Assembly: GCF_001982635.1 (NCBI RefSeq)
Contig: NZ_MKFI01000005.1
Coordinates: 665,519-729,518, forward strand
Length of the DNA stretch: 64,000 bases
Reading direction: 5' to 3'
Source of the DNA: Bradyrhizobium mercantei
Lineage (GTDB): Bacteria > Pseudomonadota > Alphaproteobacteria > Rhizobiales > Xanthobacteraceae
The translations under genes were made by a program, and so were the position numbers. The notes under the pieces were generated by a model, which made no database searches, was not told the origin of the DNA, and saw only the letters and a list, made by a program, of their open reading frames with translations. This document shows positions 17,264 to 26,288 of the stretch, piece by piece (the first letter of the stretch is position 1; the number at the start of each line of letters is the position of its first letter).

Positions 17264-19375
17264 ATGCCGCATCCGCTCGATTCCTTCTTCGCTCCAAAAA
17301 GCATCGCGCTGATCGGCGCCTCGCGCGATCACGAGAAGATTCCCGGGCGGCTGCTCGCGATGCTGCGCAAGAACGGCTATCCGGGCGCGCTCTATCCGAT
17401 CAATCCGAACTATGACGAGATCGACGGCCTGAAGTGCTTTAAGGCGATCGCCGAGATCGGCGCGCCGGTCGATCTCGCCGTCATCGTCATTCCCGCGCGT
17501 GCGGTGCTGCCGGCGCTGGAGCAGTGCGCGGCCGCCGGCGTCAGGAACGCGGTCATCATCTCCTCGGGCTTTGCCGAGGAGGGCGGCGACAGCGCAGCGA
17601 TGCAGGACGCGATCGTGGCACTGGCGAAGCGGACAGGGATGCGGATCAGTGGCCCCAACGCCGAAGGATTTTACAGCCAGGTCCAGAAGGTTGCGGCGAC
17701 CTTCAGCCCGACCGTCGACGTCAAGCCGGATGTGCCCGATCTGGTCGCGAGCCAACGGCGGATCGGCATCGTCGCGCAAAGCGGCGGCATCGGCTTTGCG
17801 ATCTATCATCGCGCCAAGGCGCTTGGCGTTGCGCTGAGCTATGTCGTCAGCGCCGGCAATGAGAGCGATCTCGGCGCCGGCGAGTTCCTCGACTACATGG
17901 TGCAGGATGCCTCGACCGACGTGATCCTGCTGTTCATCGAGGGCATCCGGGACGTCGACAAGTTCCTGGCGGCGGCGAAGCGCGCGGCGGAGCTGAGGAA
18001 GCCCGTGATCGTCACCAAGGTCGGCCGCTCCGGCGCCGGCGAACGCGCGGCGGCCTCGCACACCGCGAGCATGGCGGGATGGTCGGCGGCCTATGATGCG
18101 GTGTTCGCGAAATACGGCTTCATCGTTTCCAACGATCTCGACGAGGCCGTGACCATTGCTGCCGTGTTGACCACCAATCCGTTGCCGAAGGGTGATCGCG
18201 TCGCGGTGCTGACGGTGTCCGGCGGCGCCGGCATCTGGGGCGCCGACACCGTGTCGATGCAGGGCCTGCGCGTGCCGGAGCTTTCGGCCGGGATCCAGAG
18301 CCAGATCAAGCAATGGATGCCGTCCTACGGCGCGGCGGGCAATCCGGTCGATGTCACCGCGCAGGGCGTCTCCTCCGGTGGCTTGCAGAAGAGCATCGAG
18401 ATGTTCGACGCGTCCGATGAAGTGGACGCGACACTGGTCGTGCTGTCGCTGTCGAGCGAGATACGGATGCCGTTCAAGGAGGCCGAGCTGAAGCCGGTGA
18501 TCGCGGCGCAGCGCAAGCCGGTGGTGTTCTATTCCTACACGCTACCCTCTCACTTCGCGCGGCAGGAGCTGGCGAAGTCGGGCGTGGTGGTGCTCTCGGG
18601 ATTGACCCATGTCGGCGTCGCGATGCGACGGTTGGCCGACTATGCCGGCTTCAGGCCCGCGCCGGAGATGGTGGCGGCGTCACCGGCGCAGGATCTCTCC
18701 GCGTATCTCACGGGGAAGACGCTCTCCGAACATGACAGCAAGTCGCTGCTGCGCGCCGCCGGCATCGCGTTGCCGGACGAGGTGCTGGTGACCGATCGCG
18801 ACGGGCTCGACGCCGCGATCGAGCGCGCCGGATTTCCACTGGTCATGAAGATCCAGTCGCCGGCAATCGCGCACAAGAGCGAGGTCGGCGGCGTCCGAGT
18901 CAACATCGCCGCCAAGGGCGCCGCGTTCACCGCCTATCGCGACATGCTGGAGACGGTGCAGAAGGCGCGGCCGGACGCTGCGATCCAGGGCGTGCTGGTC
19001 GGGCTGATGGCCCGGAAGGGCGTCGAGATCATCGTCGGCACCATGACGGACGCCACCTTCGGGCCGCTGGTGATGGTGGGGCTCGGCGGCATCACGACCG
19101 AGCTGTTCAAGGACGTAGTCTACCGCCCGGCGCCGGTGAGCCCGGATGAGGCGGCCACAATGCTGGAGACGCTGAAGGCCGCGCCGCTGCTGCACGGCTT
19201 CCGCGGCGCGCCGAAGGCGGATGTGGCTGCACTCGCGCGGCTGATCTCGCAGATTTCAGTGCTGGCTGCGCAGCATGCGAGCGAGATCGCCGAGGTCGAG
19301 GTCAATCCGGTGCTGGTGCATCCGGAGGGCCAGGGCGTGACGATCGTCGATGCGCTGGTGGTGCCGAGGGGGTAG
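17264..19375 (+). CDS. NDP-forming acyl-CoA synthetase (acetate-CoA ligase family)
   Basis: A 703-residue ligase that activates a carboxylic acid to its CoA ester via an acyl phosphate and a phosphohistidine. An N-terminal CoA-binding domain (KSIALIGASRDHEKIPGRLL) is followed by succinyl-CoA-ligase-like domains. The predicted phosphohistidine is H266 in AASHTASMAG. A C-terminal ATP-grasp domain begins about residue 480 (LLRAAGIALPDEVLV, then PLVMKIQSPAIAHKSEVGGV). It closes with AEVEVNPVLVHPEG, the usual end of the family. Alpha and beta parts are fused, as in most bacterial members. The substrate is unknown, but neighbours point to an aromatic, alicyclic or branched acid. Confidence 0.92.
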   Translation: MPHPLDSFFAPKSIALIGASRDHEKIPGRLLAMLRKNGYPGALYPINPNYDEIDGLKCFKAIAEIGAPVDLAVIVIPARAVLPALEQCAAAGVRNAVIISSGFAEEGGDSAAMQDAIVALAKRTGMRISGPNAEGFYSQVQKVAATFSPTVDVKPDVPDLVASQRRIGIVAQSGGIGFAIYHRAKALGVALSYVVSAGNESDLGAGEFLDYMVQDASTDVILLFIEGIRDVDKFLAAAKRAAELRKPVIVTKVGRSGAGERAAASHTASMAGWSAAYDAVFAKYGFIVSNDLDEAVTIAAVLTTNPLPKGDRVAVLTVSGGAGIWGADTVSMQGLRVPELSAGIQSQIKQWMPSYGAAGNPVDVTAQGVSSGGLQKSIEMFDASDEVDATLVVLSLSSEIRMPFKEAELKPVIAAQRKPVVFYSYTLPSHFARQELAKSGVVVLSGLTHVGVAMRRLADYAGFRPAPEMVAASPAQDLSAYLTGKTLSEHDSKSLLRAAGIALPDEVLVTDRDGLDAAIERAGFPLVMKIQSPAIAHKSEVGGVRVNIAAKGAAFTAYRDMLETVQKARPDAAIQGVLVGLMARKGVEIIVGTMTDATFGPLVMVGLGGITTELFKDVVYRPAPVSPDEAATMLETLKAAPLLHGFRGAPKADVAALARLISQISVLAAQHASEIAEVEVNPVLVHPEGQGVTIVDALVVPRG

Positions 19376-19390
19376 CGAGCTATCTCCCCA

Positions 19391-19508
19391 TCGTCCCTGC
19401 GAACGCAGGGACCCATACGCCGCGGCCGGGCGGAAAGGGCACAAGGGGAGACGGCTTGTCTCGTCACTCGCATCGGTGGTTATGGGTCCCTGCTTTCGCA
19501 GGGACGAC
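19391..19508. repeat. Intergenic inverted repeat (GTCCCTGC...GCAGGGAC family)
   Basis: The left end TCGTCCCTGCGAACGCAGGG runs into ACCCATA. The right end TATGGGTCCCTGCTTTCGCA runs into GGGACGACC. It is the same family as 3542-3665 and 45711-45833 and lies between convergent genes. Confidence 0.75.
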
Positions 19509-19533
19509 CATGTTGAGGGAGATGCGCTTACGC

Positions 19534-20334
19534 TCACCGTCCCTTGAAGTTGGCGACGCGACGTTCGGCGGTGGCCTTGACGCCTTCCTTGAAGTCTTCG
19601 GTCGCGCGCAGCTTGGTCTGCTCCTCCAACTCGTGGTTGGTCGCGGCGAGCACGCGGTCGGCGAGGCCGGCGCGCATGGTGGCGCGGGTCGAGACCAGGC
19701 CGAGCGGCGAGCATTCGGCGATCTCCTGCGCGAGCTTCATCGCCTCGGCCCGCACCTGGTCCTGCGGCACCAGCACGTTGGCGAGGCCCCAGCGATAGGC
19801 CTCTTCGCCGGTGACGCGGCGGCTGGTGTAGAACATCAGCTCGGCATTGTTCTTGCCGATCAGCTCCGGCAGCGTGGTGGTCAGGCCGAAGCCCGGATGG
19901 AAGCCGAGTTTAGTGAAATTCGCCGAGAAGCGTGCTTCAGGGCAGGCGACGCGGAAGTCGGCTGACACGGCAAGCCCGAGACCGCCGCCGATCGCGGCGC
20001 CATGGATCGCCGCGACGATCGGCTTCTTGTTGCGGAAGATGCGCACCGCCTGAACATAGAGATGGTTGATCGGCAGGTTCGAGGCCGGATCGCTCTTGGC
20101 TCGCTCTTCCTGCTCCTGGCGGGCGGGATCGCCGAAATTGGCGCCGGCGCAGAACGCCTTGCCTTGCGCCGCAAGCACCGAGGCGCGGATCTCGATATTG
20201 TTGTCGAATTCCTCCAGCGCGTCGGCGATCTGGTTGATCAGCGCGACGTCGAAGAAATTCAGCGGCGGCTTGCGGATTTCGATCAGGCCGACATGGCCAT
20301 GGGTCTCGACGCCGATATCAGTGTACTTGGTCAT
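19534..20334 (-). CDS. Enoyl-CoA hydratase/isomerase family protein
   Basis: A 266-residue crotonase-fold enzyme. Near the N-terminus it has IRKPPLNFFDVALI in place of the usual NRP..NA motif. The first oxyanion loop is AAQGKAFCAGANFGD, the second AIHGAAIGGGLGLAVSADFRV, and then TKLGFHPGFGLT. The start at 20334 (MTKYTDIG) has a GGAG site eight bases upstream, so the 24-base longer frame is rejected. It is the third gene of a minus-strand run with the two acyl-CoA dehydrogenases upstream, consistent with successive beta-oxidation-like steps. A repeat element separates it from the dehydrogenase gene. Confidence 0.9.
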   Translation of the reverse strand: MTKYTDIGVETHGHVGLIEIRKPPLNFFDVALINQIADALEEFDNNIEIRASVLAAQGKAFCAGANFGDPARQEQEERAKSDPASNLPINHLYVQAVRIFRNKKPIVAAIHGAAIGGGLGLAVSADFRVACPEARFSANFTKLGFHPGFGLTTTLPELIGKNNAELMFYTSRRVTGEEAYRWGLANVLVPQDQVRAEAMKLAQEIAECSPLGLVSTRATMRAGLADRVLAATNHELEEQTKLRATEDFKEGVKATAERRVANFKGR

Positions 20335-20380
20335 CTCTTGTCTCCGGTAAGGCTGCAATCTCGCGGCGCGAACAGTGTCA

Positions 20381-20499
20381 CCTCTCCCAAGGGGAGAGGT
20401 CGATTTGCGCCAGCAAATCGGGTGAGGGGGTCTGCTCTCTCGAGGGACCGTGACCCCTCACCCGGCGCTGCGCGCCGACCTCTCCCGATGGGAGAGGTG
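20381..20499. repeat. Intergenic inverted repeat (CCTCTCCCAAGGGGAGAGG type)
   Basis: The two ends each form a local hairpin (CTCTCCC...GGGAGAG), and the interior TGAGGGGGTC pairs with GACCCCTCA. It lies between the dehydrogenase and hydratase genes of a probable operon, so it may act as a transcript-processing or partial-termination element. Confidence 0.7.
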
Positions 20500-20536
20500 C
20501 AAGAGCTTGCGGTGAGAGCGTCGGTCTCATTGGTCA

Positions 20537-21697
20537 TCAGCGCAGACCGAGCCCGCGGGCGATGATGCCGCGCAGCACCTCGGTGGTGCCGCCCTGGATC
20601 GTCAGCTTGGGTGCGGTCTTGATGGCGAAATCGAGCTGCTTTTCCAGCGTCTCGCGGTTGGTCGCGGTCTCCTCGACGAAGGCCGCGAGATCGCGCACGC
20701 GGTGCGGCAGCTGCTGCTCCCACACCGTGCCGATGTCCTTGACGATGGAAGCCTCCACCACCGGCTCCTTGCCGGCCTGCAGCATGCCCGCGACCGACAC
20801 CGACATGCGACGCATGGTGTGGACCTGCGCTACCAGCCGGCCGATGCCCTCGGCGCTGCGGGTGTCCGGGTTCTTGCCGACCGCGCGCACCAGCTCGGTC
20901 AGCACGTAATACGTCTCGAGGAAACGCTCGGGGCCGGACCGCTCATAGGCGAGCTCGGACGTCGCCTGCTTCCAGGCGCCGTCGACTTCGCCCAGCACGT
21001 GGTCGTCGGGCACGAAGTAGTCGGTGAACACGACCTCGTTGAATTCGAACTGGCCGGTGATCTGGCCGATCGGGTTCACCTGGATGCCGGGCTGCTTCAT
21101 CTTGACCAGGAACTGGGTCAGGCCGTGGCGGCGGTTTTCCTTGGTCGGCGGCGAGGTGCGGAAAATCGCGATCATGTAGTCGGCGATGTGCGCCGACGAG
21201 GTCCAGATCTTGGTGCCGTTGATCAGATAGCCGCCGTCGGTCTTGGTGGCGCGGGTCTTCGCCGCGAACAGGTCGGAGCCGGAGTTCGGCTCGCTCATGC
21301 CGATCGCGAAGCAGACCTCGCCGCGGCAGATCCGCGGCAGGATGTCCATCTTGATGTGCTCGGGCGCGTATTTCAGCAGCACCGGCCCGCTCTGGCGGTC
21401 GGCGACGAAGAAGCGCCGGGTCGGCGCGTTCGCCACCCGCATCTCCTCTGTCACCACATAGCGTTCGAGGAACGAGCGTTCCTGGCCGCCATACTTCTTC
21501 GGCCAGGTCATGCCGAGCCAACCCTTGGCGCCGACGCGGCGGGAGAATTCCGGCGCGTCATTGTCCTCGCGGTTCGGCGCGTGGGGATCGAAGGTGCCGG
21601 CGGCGATTTCCTCGGCGAGGAAGGCGCGCACCTCCTTGCGGAGCTGCTCGCATTTCTCGGGCAGGCGGATCGGATCGAAACGAAGGGCTGCAGTCAT
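20537..21697 (-). CDS. Acyl-CoA dehydrogenase (386 aa)
   Basis: A flavin-dependent dehydrogenase introducing an alpha,beta double bond into an acyl-CoA. It has the FAD/substrate segment CFAIGMSEPNSGSDL and NGTKIWTSSAHIADY. A likely catalytic glutamate is in ELAYERSGPERF, the position used by the FadE-type branch of the family. It ends with IQGGTTEVLRGIIARGLGLR, the usual C-terminal helix. The ATG at 21697 follows AGGACTGGAC. The neighbouring gene 30 bases upstream encodes a second, divergent dehydrogenase homologue. The two may form a hetero-oligomer (see findings). Confidence 0.94.
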   Translation of the reverse strand: MTAALRFDPIRLPEKCEQLRKEVRAFLAEEIAAGTFDPHAPNREDNDAPEFSRRVGAKGWLGMTWPKKYGGQERSFLERYVVTEEMRVANAPTRRFFVADRQSGPVLLKYAPEHIKMDILPRICRGEVCFAIGMSEPNSGSDLFAAKTRATKTDGGYLINGTKIWTSSAHIADYMIAIFRTSPPTKENRRHGLTQFLVKMKQPGIQVNPIGQITGQFEFNEVVFTDYFVPDDHVLGEVDGAWKQATSELAYERSGPERFLETYYVLTELVRAVGKNPDTRSAEGIGRLVAQVHTMRRMSVSVAGMLQAGKEPVVEASIVKDIGTVWEQQLPHRVRDLAAFVEETATNRETLEKQLDFAIKTAPKLTIQGGTTEVLRGIIARGLGLR

Positions 21698-21727
21698 GAT
21701 GTCCAGTCCTGATCTTTCTGCCTGATC

Positions 21728-22795
21728 TCAGCGCGAAGCCACCAGCGGCCACAATTCATCGGCGCCACGATTGGCAACGAGCTTGCCGAGCTCGACCGCC
21801 CAGTAGCTCTCCGAGCCGAAATCGTCGCGCCACGCCAGCGCGCGCAGCGAATAGCGGTGCAGGATGTGTTCGATAGTGAAGCCGATCGCACCGTGCACCT
21901 GATGCGCGATGCCGCTGCCCTTCTCGGCCGCTTCCGAGCAACGGATTTTTGCCGAAGCCGCTTCGAGGAACACTGCGTCCGTGTCCAGCGACTTGGCGCT
22001 CACGATCGTGTCGGCCGCGGAGGTCGCGGCGGCCAGTGCCGCGGCGTTTTCGCCGGCGAGGCGGGCGAGGTTGTGCTGCACCGCCTGGAATTTGGAGATC
22101 TTCTTCTCGAAGGCGACGCGCTCGTTGGAATAGCGCACCGAGATGTCGAGCATCGCTTCCAGCGCGCCCGCGATCTGCAGGCTGCGCGCCACGCCGCCCA
22201 TCAGCATCAGCGTGGTCTGCTCAAATCCCTTCGGCGCCGGCTTGGTGATGACCGGCTGCACCTTGTCGAGCGTGACGGTGTCGTTGTGATCGCCGCCAAG
22301 TCCGATACCGGATTCGATCCGGCACTTCACGGCATCGACCAGCGCGATCGAGATGCCGTCCTTGCCGCTCGCGAGTACGGCAAAATGCTTCGCGTCCTTG
22401 GCAAACGGCACGCCGCGGGCGCGGCCGGAGAGCGAGCCGTCGGCGTTGAGCGTGACGCGGTCCTTCGGGCTCGCAGGGACAACCGTCATCTCGCCTTCGG
22501 GGGAGGCGATCTTGGCTTGCGTCAGCAGCCAGCCGGCCAGCATTGTTTCGGCCAGCGGAACAGCGATCGCATGGCGGCCTGCGACGTTGAGCACGCTAAA
22601 GCCTTCCGCGAGACTGGCGCCGGAACCGCCGAGATTGTCGGGTACCCAGGACAGCGGCAGGCCGGCTTCGGTCAGCGCCTGCCACAGCGGCGCCTTCCAT
22701 GCGCCCTGCTTGTCGTGATTGATGGTTTGGGCATCCGCGAGATCAGCGAAAATCTTTTCCGCGGTCTCGGCGACGATGTTTTCACTCTCCGCCAC
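21728..22795 (-). CDS. Acyl-CoA dehydrogenase homologue (355 aa), possible partner subunit
   Basis: A shorter acyl-CoA dehydrogenase family protein. The N-terminal half is diverged, with GLPLSWVPDNLGGSGASLAEG as the recognisable part. The C-terminal half keeps RVAFEKKISKFQAVQHNLARL and HQVHGAIGFTIEHILHRYS. I do not see an equivalent of the ELAYERSGP catalytic segment in the middle of this protein. The open frame extends to 22999, but the GTG at 22795 has GAGGA five bases upstream and gives a family-like N-terminus, so it is preferred. Likely first gene of the operon with the 386-residue dehydrogenase and the hydratase. Confidence 0.88.
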   Translation of the reverse strand: MAESENIVAETAEKIFADLADAQTINHDKQGAWKAPLWQALTEAGLPLSWVPDNLGGSGASLAEGFSVLNVAGRHAIAVPLAETMLAGWLLTQAKIASPEGEMTVVPASPKDRVTLNADGSLSGRARGVPFAKDAKHFAVLASGKDGISIALVDAVKCRIESGIGLGGDHNDTVTLDKVQPVITKPAPKGFEQTTLMLMGGVARSLQIAGALEAMLDISVRYSNERVAFEKKISKFQAVQHNLARLAGENAAALAAATSAADTIVSAKSLDTDAVFLEAASAKIRCSEAAEKGSGIAHQVHGAIGFTIEHILHRYSLRALAWRDDFGSESYWAVELGKLVANRGADELWPLVASR

Positions 22796-23026
22796 AGCGT
22801 TCCTCGTGTTGATTGGCTTGGGGCCAGCTGTTCGGCCATGCCCTGCTTGCGATGTTGTCTTGCGCTCAATGATGCGGAAAAGCCATAGCCGTGACAAGCG
22901 CTGCCCGCAGGGCCACTTGCGCAGATGGCATGAAGCCGGACGGGCTGCATGAATTCCGCAGAGTGAACTTTGCGACGCCCCGGTTTGTATCCCACACACG
23001 GCGGCAAATCGGCCTGTGACATCAGT

Positions 23027-23878
23027 TCAATCCGCCAGATGAAACTCGATCGCCTTCCGCATCAGGTCGGCGAATTCGGTCTCCTGGGTGACCAGCGCGT
23101 CGTTCAATCCGGCCACGCACAGCACCAGCGGTTCGTTCGATTCCGCAATCGGCGGCAGGTTCATGGCAACGGCGCCGGCCCCCGGCGTGACAAGGCCGAG
23201 CGAGAAGGCATGCCCCTTGGTGCGGACCTTCTTCAGCTCCAGCAGCAACGCCTTGATGTCGATCTGCCGGTCGGGCCGCGTCTCGTTGGCATTGATCAGG
23301 CGCACCAGACGGCGGACCTCCTTGTCCGGATAGGCCGACAGCAGCGCGTAACCCGATGCGGATCGCGCCAGCGGCCGCAGCGTTCCGGCTTTGACATAGA
23401 GCCGCATCGGCAGCTTGGCCTGGATGATATGGACATATTGCGCGCTGAGCCCGTTGCGCACCGCCAGCATGATGGTCTCTCCGGTTCTCTCGGAGAGCTC
23501 GTTCATCAAATTGATCAGGCGCCCCTTGGTGAACAGCGCCGGGCTCAGCCAGTGCCCCAGCATCGAGATCCGCGGCGTCGGGATATAGGTGCGGCGGCTG
23601 GTGTCGTAGTGCAGGTAGCCGAACGCCGTCATCGTTCGCATCAGCGCCGAGGTGCTGGACTGCGGAAACTTCAGCGCGGCTGCGACCTCGATGGCGGAGG
23701 CGGCGCGCTGGTGCTCCTCGAAGAATTCGAGCACATCGAACACGCGCCGCGCCGACTTGACCGCATTGTCCATCTTCGGCAGATCGCGCGAGGTATCGCC
23801 GGGGAAGTCGGGGCCGTCGAAAGACCGCGGGCCGGCAGCCGTGCCGGCCTTCGCCACATCCTTCTTCGCCACCGGCAT
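23027..23878 (-). CDS. IclR family transcriptional regulator
   Basis: A 283-residue regulator. An N-terminal winged helix (AVKSARRVFDVLEFFEEHQR to FPQSSTSALMRTMTAFGYL) is followed by the IclR effector domain (TGETIMLAVRNGL to GLVTPGAGAVAMNLPP). Its start at 23878 lies two bases after the stop of the Old Yellow Enzyme gene, so it is the last gene of the operon ligase - binding protein - OYE - regulator. The longer frame to 24331 runs through the coding region of the OYE gene and is rejected. The 8-bp inverted repeat at 28061-28081 upstream of the operon is a candidate autoregulatory site. Confidence 0.9.
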   Translation of the reverse strand: MPVAKKDVAKAGTAAGPRSFDGPDFPGDTSRDLPKMDNAVKSARRVFDVLEFFEEHQRAASAIEVAAALKFPQSSTSALMRTMTAFGYLHYDTSRRTYIPTPRISMLGHWLSPALFTKGRLINLMNELSERTGETIMLAVRNGLSAQYVHIIQAKLPMRLYVKAGTLRPLARSASGYALLSAYPDKEVRRLVRLINANETRPDRQIDIKALLLELKKVRTKGHAFSLGLVTPGAGAVAMNLPPIAESNEPLVLCVAGLNDALVTQETEFADLMRKAIEFHLAD

Positions 23879-23880
23879 CG

Positions 23881-25014
23881 CTATCGTCCCTGCTGCGCCA
23901 CCCGCCGCTTCAGCCACCAGCCATACTGCTCGGGCCAGCTTGTCCACTCCGGATCGCATCCGAGCGCAAGTGCCGTTTGCGCGGGCCAGTTCGGATTCCA
24001 CAGCAGTTCGCGGCCGAGCGCAATAAGCGTCGCCTTGCCGTCGCGCAAAATGGCTTCGGCGTAGTCGGGTTCGCGGATCAGCCCGACCGCCACCGTCGGA
24101 ACGCCGGCTTCCTTCTGGATGCGCTCGGCGAAGGGCACCTGGAAGCCCGGGGTACGCGACACCAGCGAATTGCCGCGCGGCAATTTCATGCCGCCCGACG
24201 AGCAGTCCACCATGTCGATCCCGATCGCCTTCAGCTCCGCAGCAAACGCAACGGAGTCCTCGATCGACCAGCCGATATCGACGCCGTCGACCGACGAGAT
24301 CCGGACGAAGGCCGGCAGGTGATCGGGCCATTCCTCGCGCATGATTGCAGCGATCCGCAGCGGCAGCCGCATGCGATTCTCGCGCGACCCGCCATACTCG
24401 TCGTTGCGGTTGTTGGCCAGCGGCGACAGGAACGAGTGCATCAGATAGCCGTGCGCGCAGTGCAGTTCGATGACGTCGTAGCCGGCCGTCCTGGCGCGGC
24501 GAAACGCCTGGCGGTAGTCGTCAACCAGGGCGTCGATCTGCTCTGAAGTCATCATCTGCGGTGCCGGCCAGCCGTCGTCGAACGGAATGCCGCTCGAGGC
24601 CGCGATCTGCCATGGGCCTTCGCCGCGCGCCTTGATATCGGCCTCGCCGAGCGGATTGCCGCCTTCCCACGGCCGCTGCGACGAGCCCTTGCGGCCGCCA
24701 TGTGCGATCTGGATCGCGGCCTTGGCGTTGAAGCTGTGGATCAGCGCGGCGAGGGCGGCGTGGTCTGCGATGTGCGCATCATCCCAGATGCCGAGGCATC
24801 CGTGGGTGATGCGTCCCTGGGTGTTCACCGAGCTCTGCTCGACGAATACGAGAGCGGCGCCGCCGGCGGCGAGCTTGCCGATATGCGCGGTATGCCAGTC
24901 GGTGGCGCGGCCGTCCTGCGCCGAATAGGTCGCCATCGGCGAGACCATGATCCGGTTCTTCAGCTCGAGGTCGCGAAGTTGCAGCGGGGTAAACAGCAGC
25001 GGCAGTTCGGTCAT
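23881..25014 (-). CDS. NADH:flavin oxidoreductase, Old Yellow Enzyme family (YqjM/NamA class)
   Basis: An FMN-dependent ene-reductase of about 377 residues. N-terminal LFTPLQLRDLELKNRIMVSP is the family start, with VFVEQSSVNTQGRI, QIAHGGRKGSSQRPW and YDVIELHCAHGYLMHSFLSP around the active site. NNRNDEYGGSRENRMR and AVGLIREPDYAEAIL complete the barrel. It probably reduces an activated C=C bond of the compound degraded by the surrounding CoA enzymes. ATG 25014 gives the family N-terminus. An upstream ATG at 25062 overlaps the preceding stop as ATGA, so translational coupling from 25062 is an alternative that adds 16 residues. Confidence 0.9.
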   Translation of the reverse strand: MTELPLLFTPLQLRDLELKNRIMVSPMATYSAQDGRATDWHTAHIGKLAAGGAALVFVEQSSVNTQGRITHGCLGIWDDAHIADHAALAALIHSFNAKAAIQIAHGGRKGSSQRPWEGGNPLGEADIKARGEGPWQIAASSGIPFDDGWPAPQMMTSEQIDALVDDYRQAFRRARTAGYDVIELHCAHGYLMHSFLSPLANNRNDEYGGSRENRMRLPLRIAAIMREEWPDHLPAFVRISSVDGVDIGWSIEDSVAFAAELKAIGIDMVDCSSGGMKLPRGNSLVSRTPGFQVPFAERIQKEAGVPTVAVGLIREPDYAEAILRDGKATLIALGRELLWNPNWPAQTALALGCDPEWTSWPEQYGWWLKRRVAQQGR

Positions 25015-25058
25015 GCGATGTCCAGCCTTGCTTGTGGTGTGTGGGTTCGTGATGGCGG

Positions 25059-26273
25059 TCATTTCTTCAGCAGCGGGCAGGCGCTTTCTTCGGGTGTCGC
25101 GAACGCTTCCTTGCCCGGGATCACCTGAACCAGCTTCTCGTAGTCCCAGGCGCCCTTGGATTCCGCCGGCGATTTCACCTGCACGAGATACATGTCGTGG
25201 ATCAACTGGCCGTCCTCGCGCAGGAAGGCGTTGCGGGCAAAGAAGTCGTCGATCGGCATGTCCTTCATCTGCGCGATCACCTTGGGGCCGTCATCGGTGC
25301 CTGATTTCTCGACCGCCTTGAGATAGTTCATGACCGCGGAGTAGAGGCCGGCCTGCACCATGGTCGGCCGCTTCTTGGTCCTGGCCATGAAGCGCGCGGC
25401 AAAGTCGCGGGTCTTGTCGTCGAGGTCCCAATAGAAGGCGGTGGCGAGCTGCAGCCCCTGGGCGGCCTGCAACCCGATCGCGTGGATGTCGCTGGTCTGC
25501 ATCAGGAAGGCGGCGAGCTTTTGCTTCTGCGCCATGCCGAATTCCTGCGCCTGCCGGATCGAGTTGGCGAGGTCGCCGCCGGTGTTGGCAAAGGCGATCA
25601 CATCCGCCTTCGAGCTCTGGGCCTGCAGCAGATAGGACGAGAAATCCATGCTGTTGAGCGGATGCCGGACCTCGCCGGCGATGCTGCCGCCGACTTTCTC
25701 CACGGTCTTGGCGGCGTCGTTGCGCAACGCGTGGCCGAAGGCGTAGTCGACCGTGACGAAGTACCAGCTCTTGGCGCCTGATTTAGCCAGCGCCCGAACC
25801 GTGCTGTTGGCGAGCGCATAGGTGTTGTAGGTCCACTGCACCGAATTCGGCGAGCAGCCCTTTCCGGTCAGGTCGGACGAGCCGGCCGACGACACCAGCA
25901 TCGCCTTGTTCTTCTGCTTGGTGAGTTCCAGCACCGCGAATGCGACAGCGGAATTGGCGAAGTCGACGATGACGTCGACATTCTCCTGCTCGTACCAACG
26001 CCGCGCGATGCCGGCGCCGATGTCGGCCTTGTTCTGATGGTCGGCATCGACCATCGCGATCGGCTTGCCCAAGACCTTGCCGCCGAAATCCGCGATCGCC
26101 ATCCGGACCGCTTCGACCGCGCCGGGGCCGGCAGCGTCGGCATAGAGGCCGGCCTGATCGGTCAGCACGCCGATCTTCACCATGTCGTCGGAGACCTGCG
26201 CGTGAGATGGCGCTGCGAAAGCGGCCGACAGGATTGCAGCGCTCGCGGCGATCCACCCGTATCTCGATGTCAT
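25059..26273 (-). CDS. ABC transporter substrate-binding protein, HAAT/aromatic-acid type (second paralogue)
   Basis: A 404-residue periplasmic binding protein with signal peptide MTSRYGWIAASAAILSAAFA (cleavage near SHAQ). The mature part begins VKIGVLTDQAGLYADAAGPG and contains VDADHQNKADIGAGIARRWY. It closely parallels the protein encoded at 14146-15351, down to the final CPLLKK. It is the second gene of the operon headed by the AMP-forming ligase (15-base gap). No ATPase or permease is linked, so it must share a transporter encoded elsewhere or act as a sensor. Confidence 0.92.
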   Translation of the reverse strand: MTSRYGWIAASAAILSAAFAAPSHAQVSDDMVKIGVLTDQAGLYADAAGPGAVEAVRMAIADFGGKVLGKPIAMVDADHQNKADIGAGIARRWYEQENVDVIVDFANSAVAFAVLELTKQKNKAMLVSSAGSSDLTGKGCSPNSVQWTYNTYALANSTVRALAKSGAKSWYFVTVDYAFGHALRNDAAKTVEKVGGSIAGEVRHPLNSMDFSSYLLQAQSSKADVIAFANTGGDLANSIRQAQEFGMAQKQKLAAFLMQTSDIHAIGLQAAQGLQLATAFYWDLDDKTRDFAARFMARTKKRPTMVQAGLYSAVMNYLKAVEKSGTDDGPKVIAQMKDMPIDDFFARNAFLREDGQLIHDMYLVQVKSPAESKGAWDYEKLVQVIPGKEAFATPEESACPLLKK

Positions 26274-26288
26274 TGTCCCTGGTTTCCT

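Noticed and set aside
15464..18313. A 949-codon minus-strand frame opposite the hydratase, VOC and ligase genes
   Set aside because: The opposite strand encodes three recognisable enzymes with ribosome-binding sites; this frame is the usual high-GC antisense artefact and crosses a repeat element.
22996..23026. Regulatory structure after the IclR gene
   Set aside because: The short gap between the two minus-strand operons shows no convincing hairpin or palindrome.
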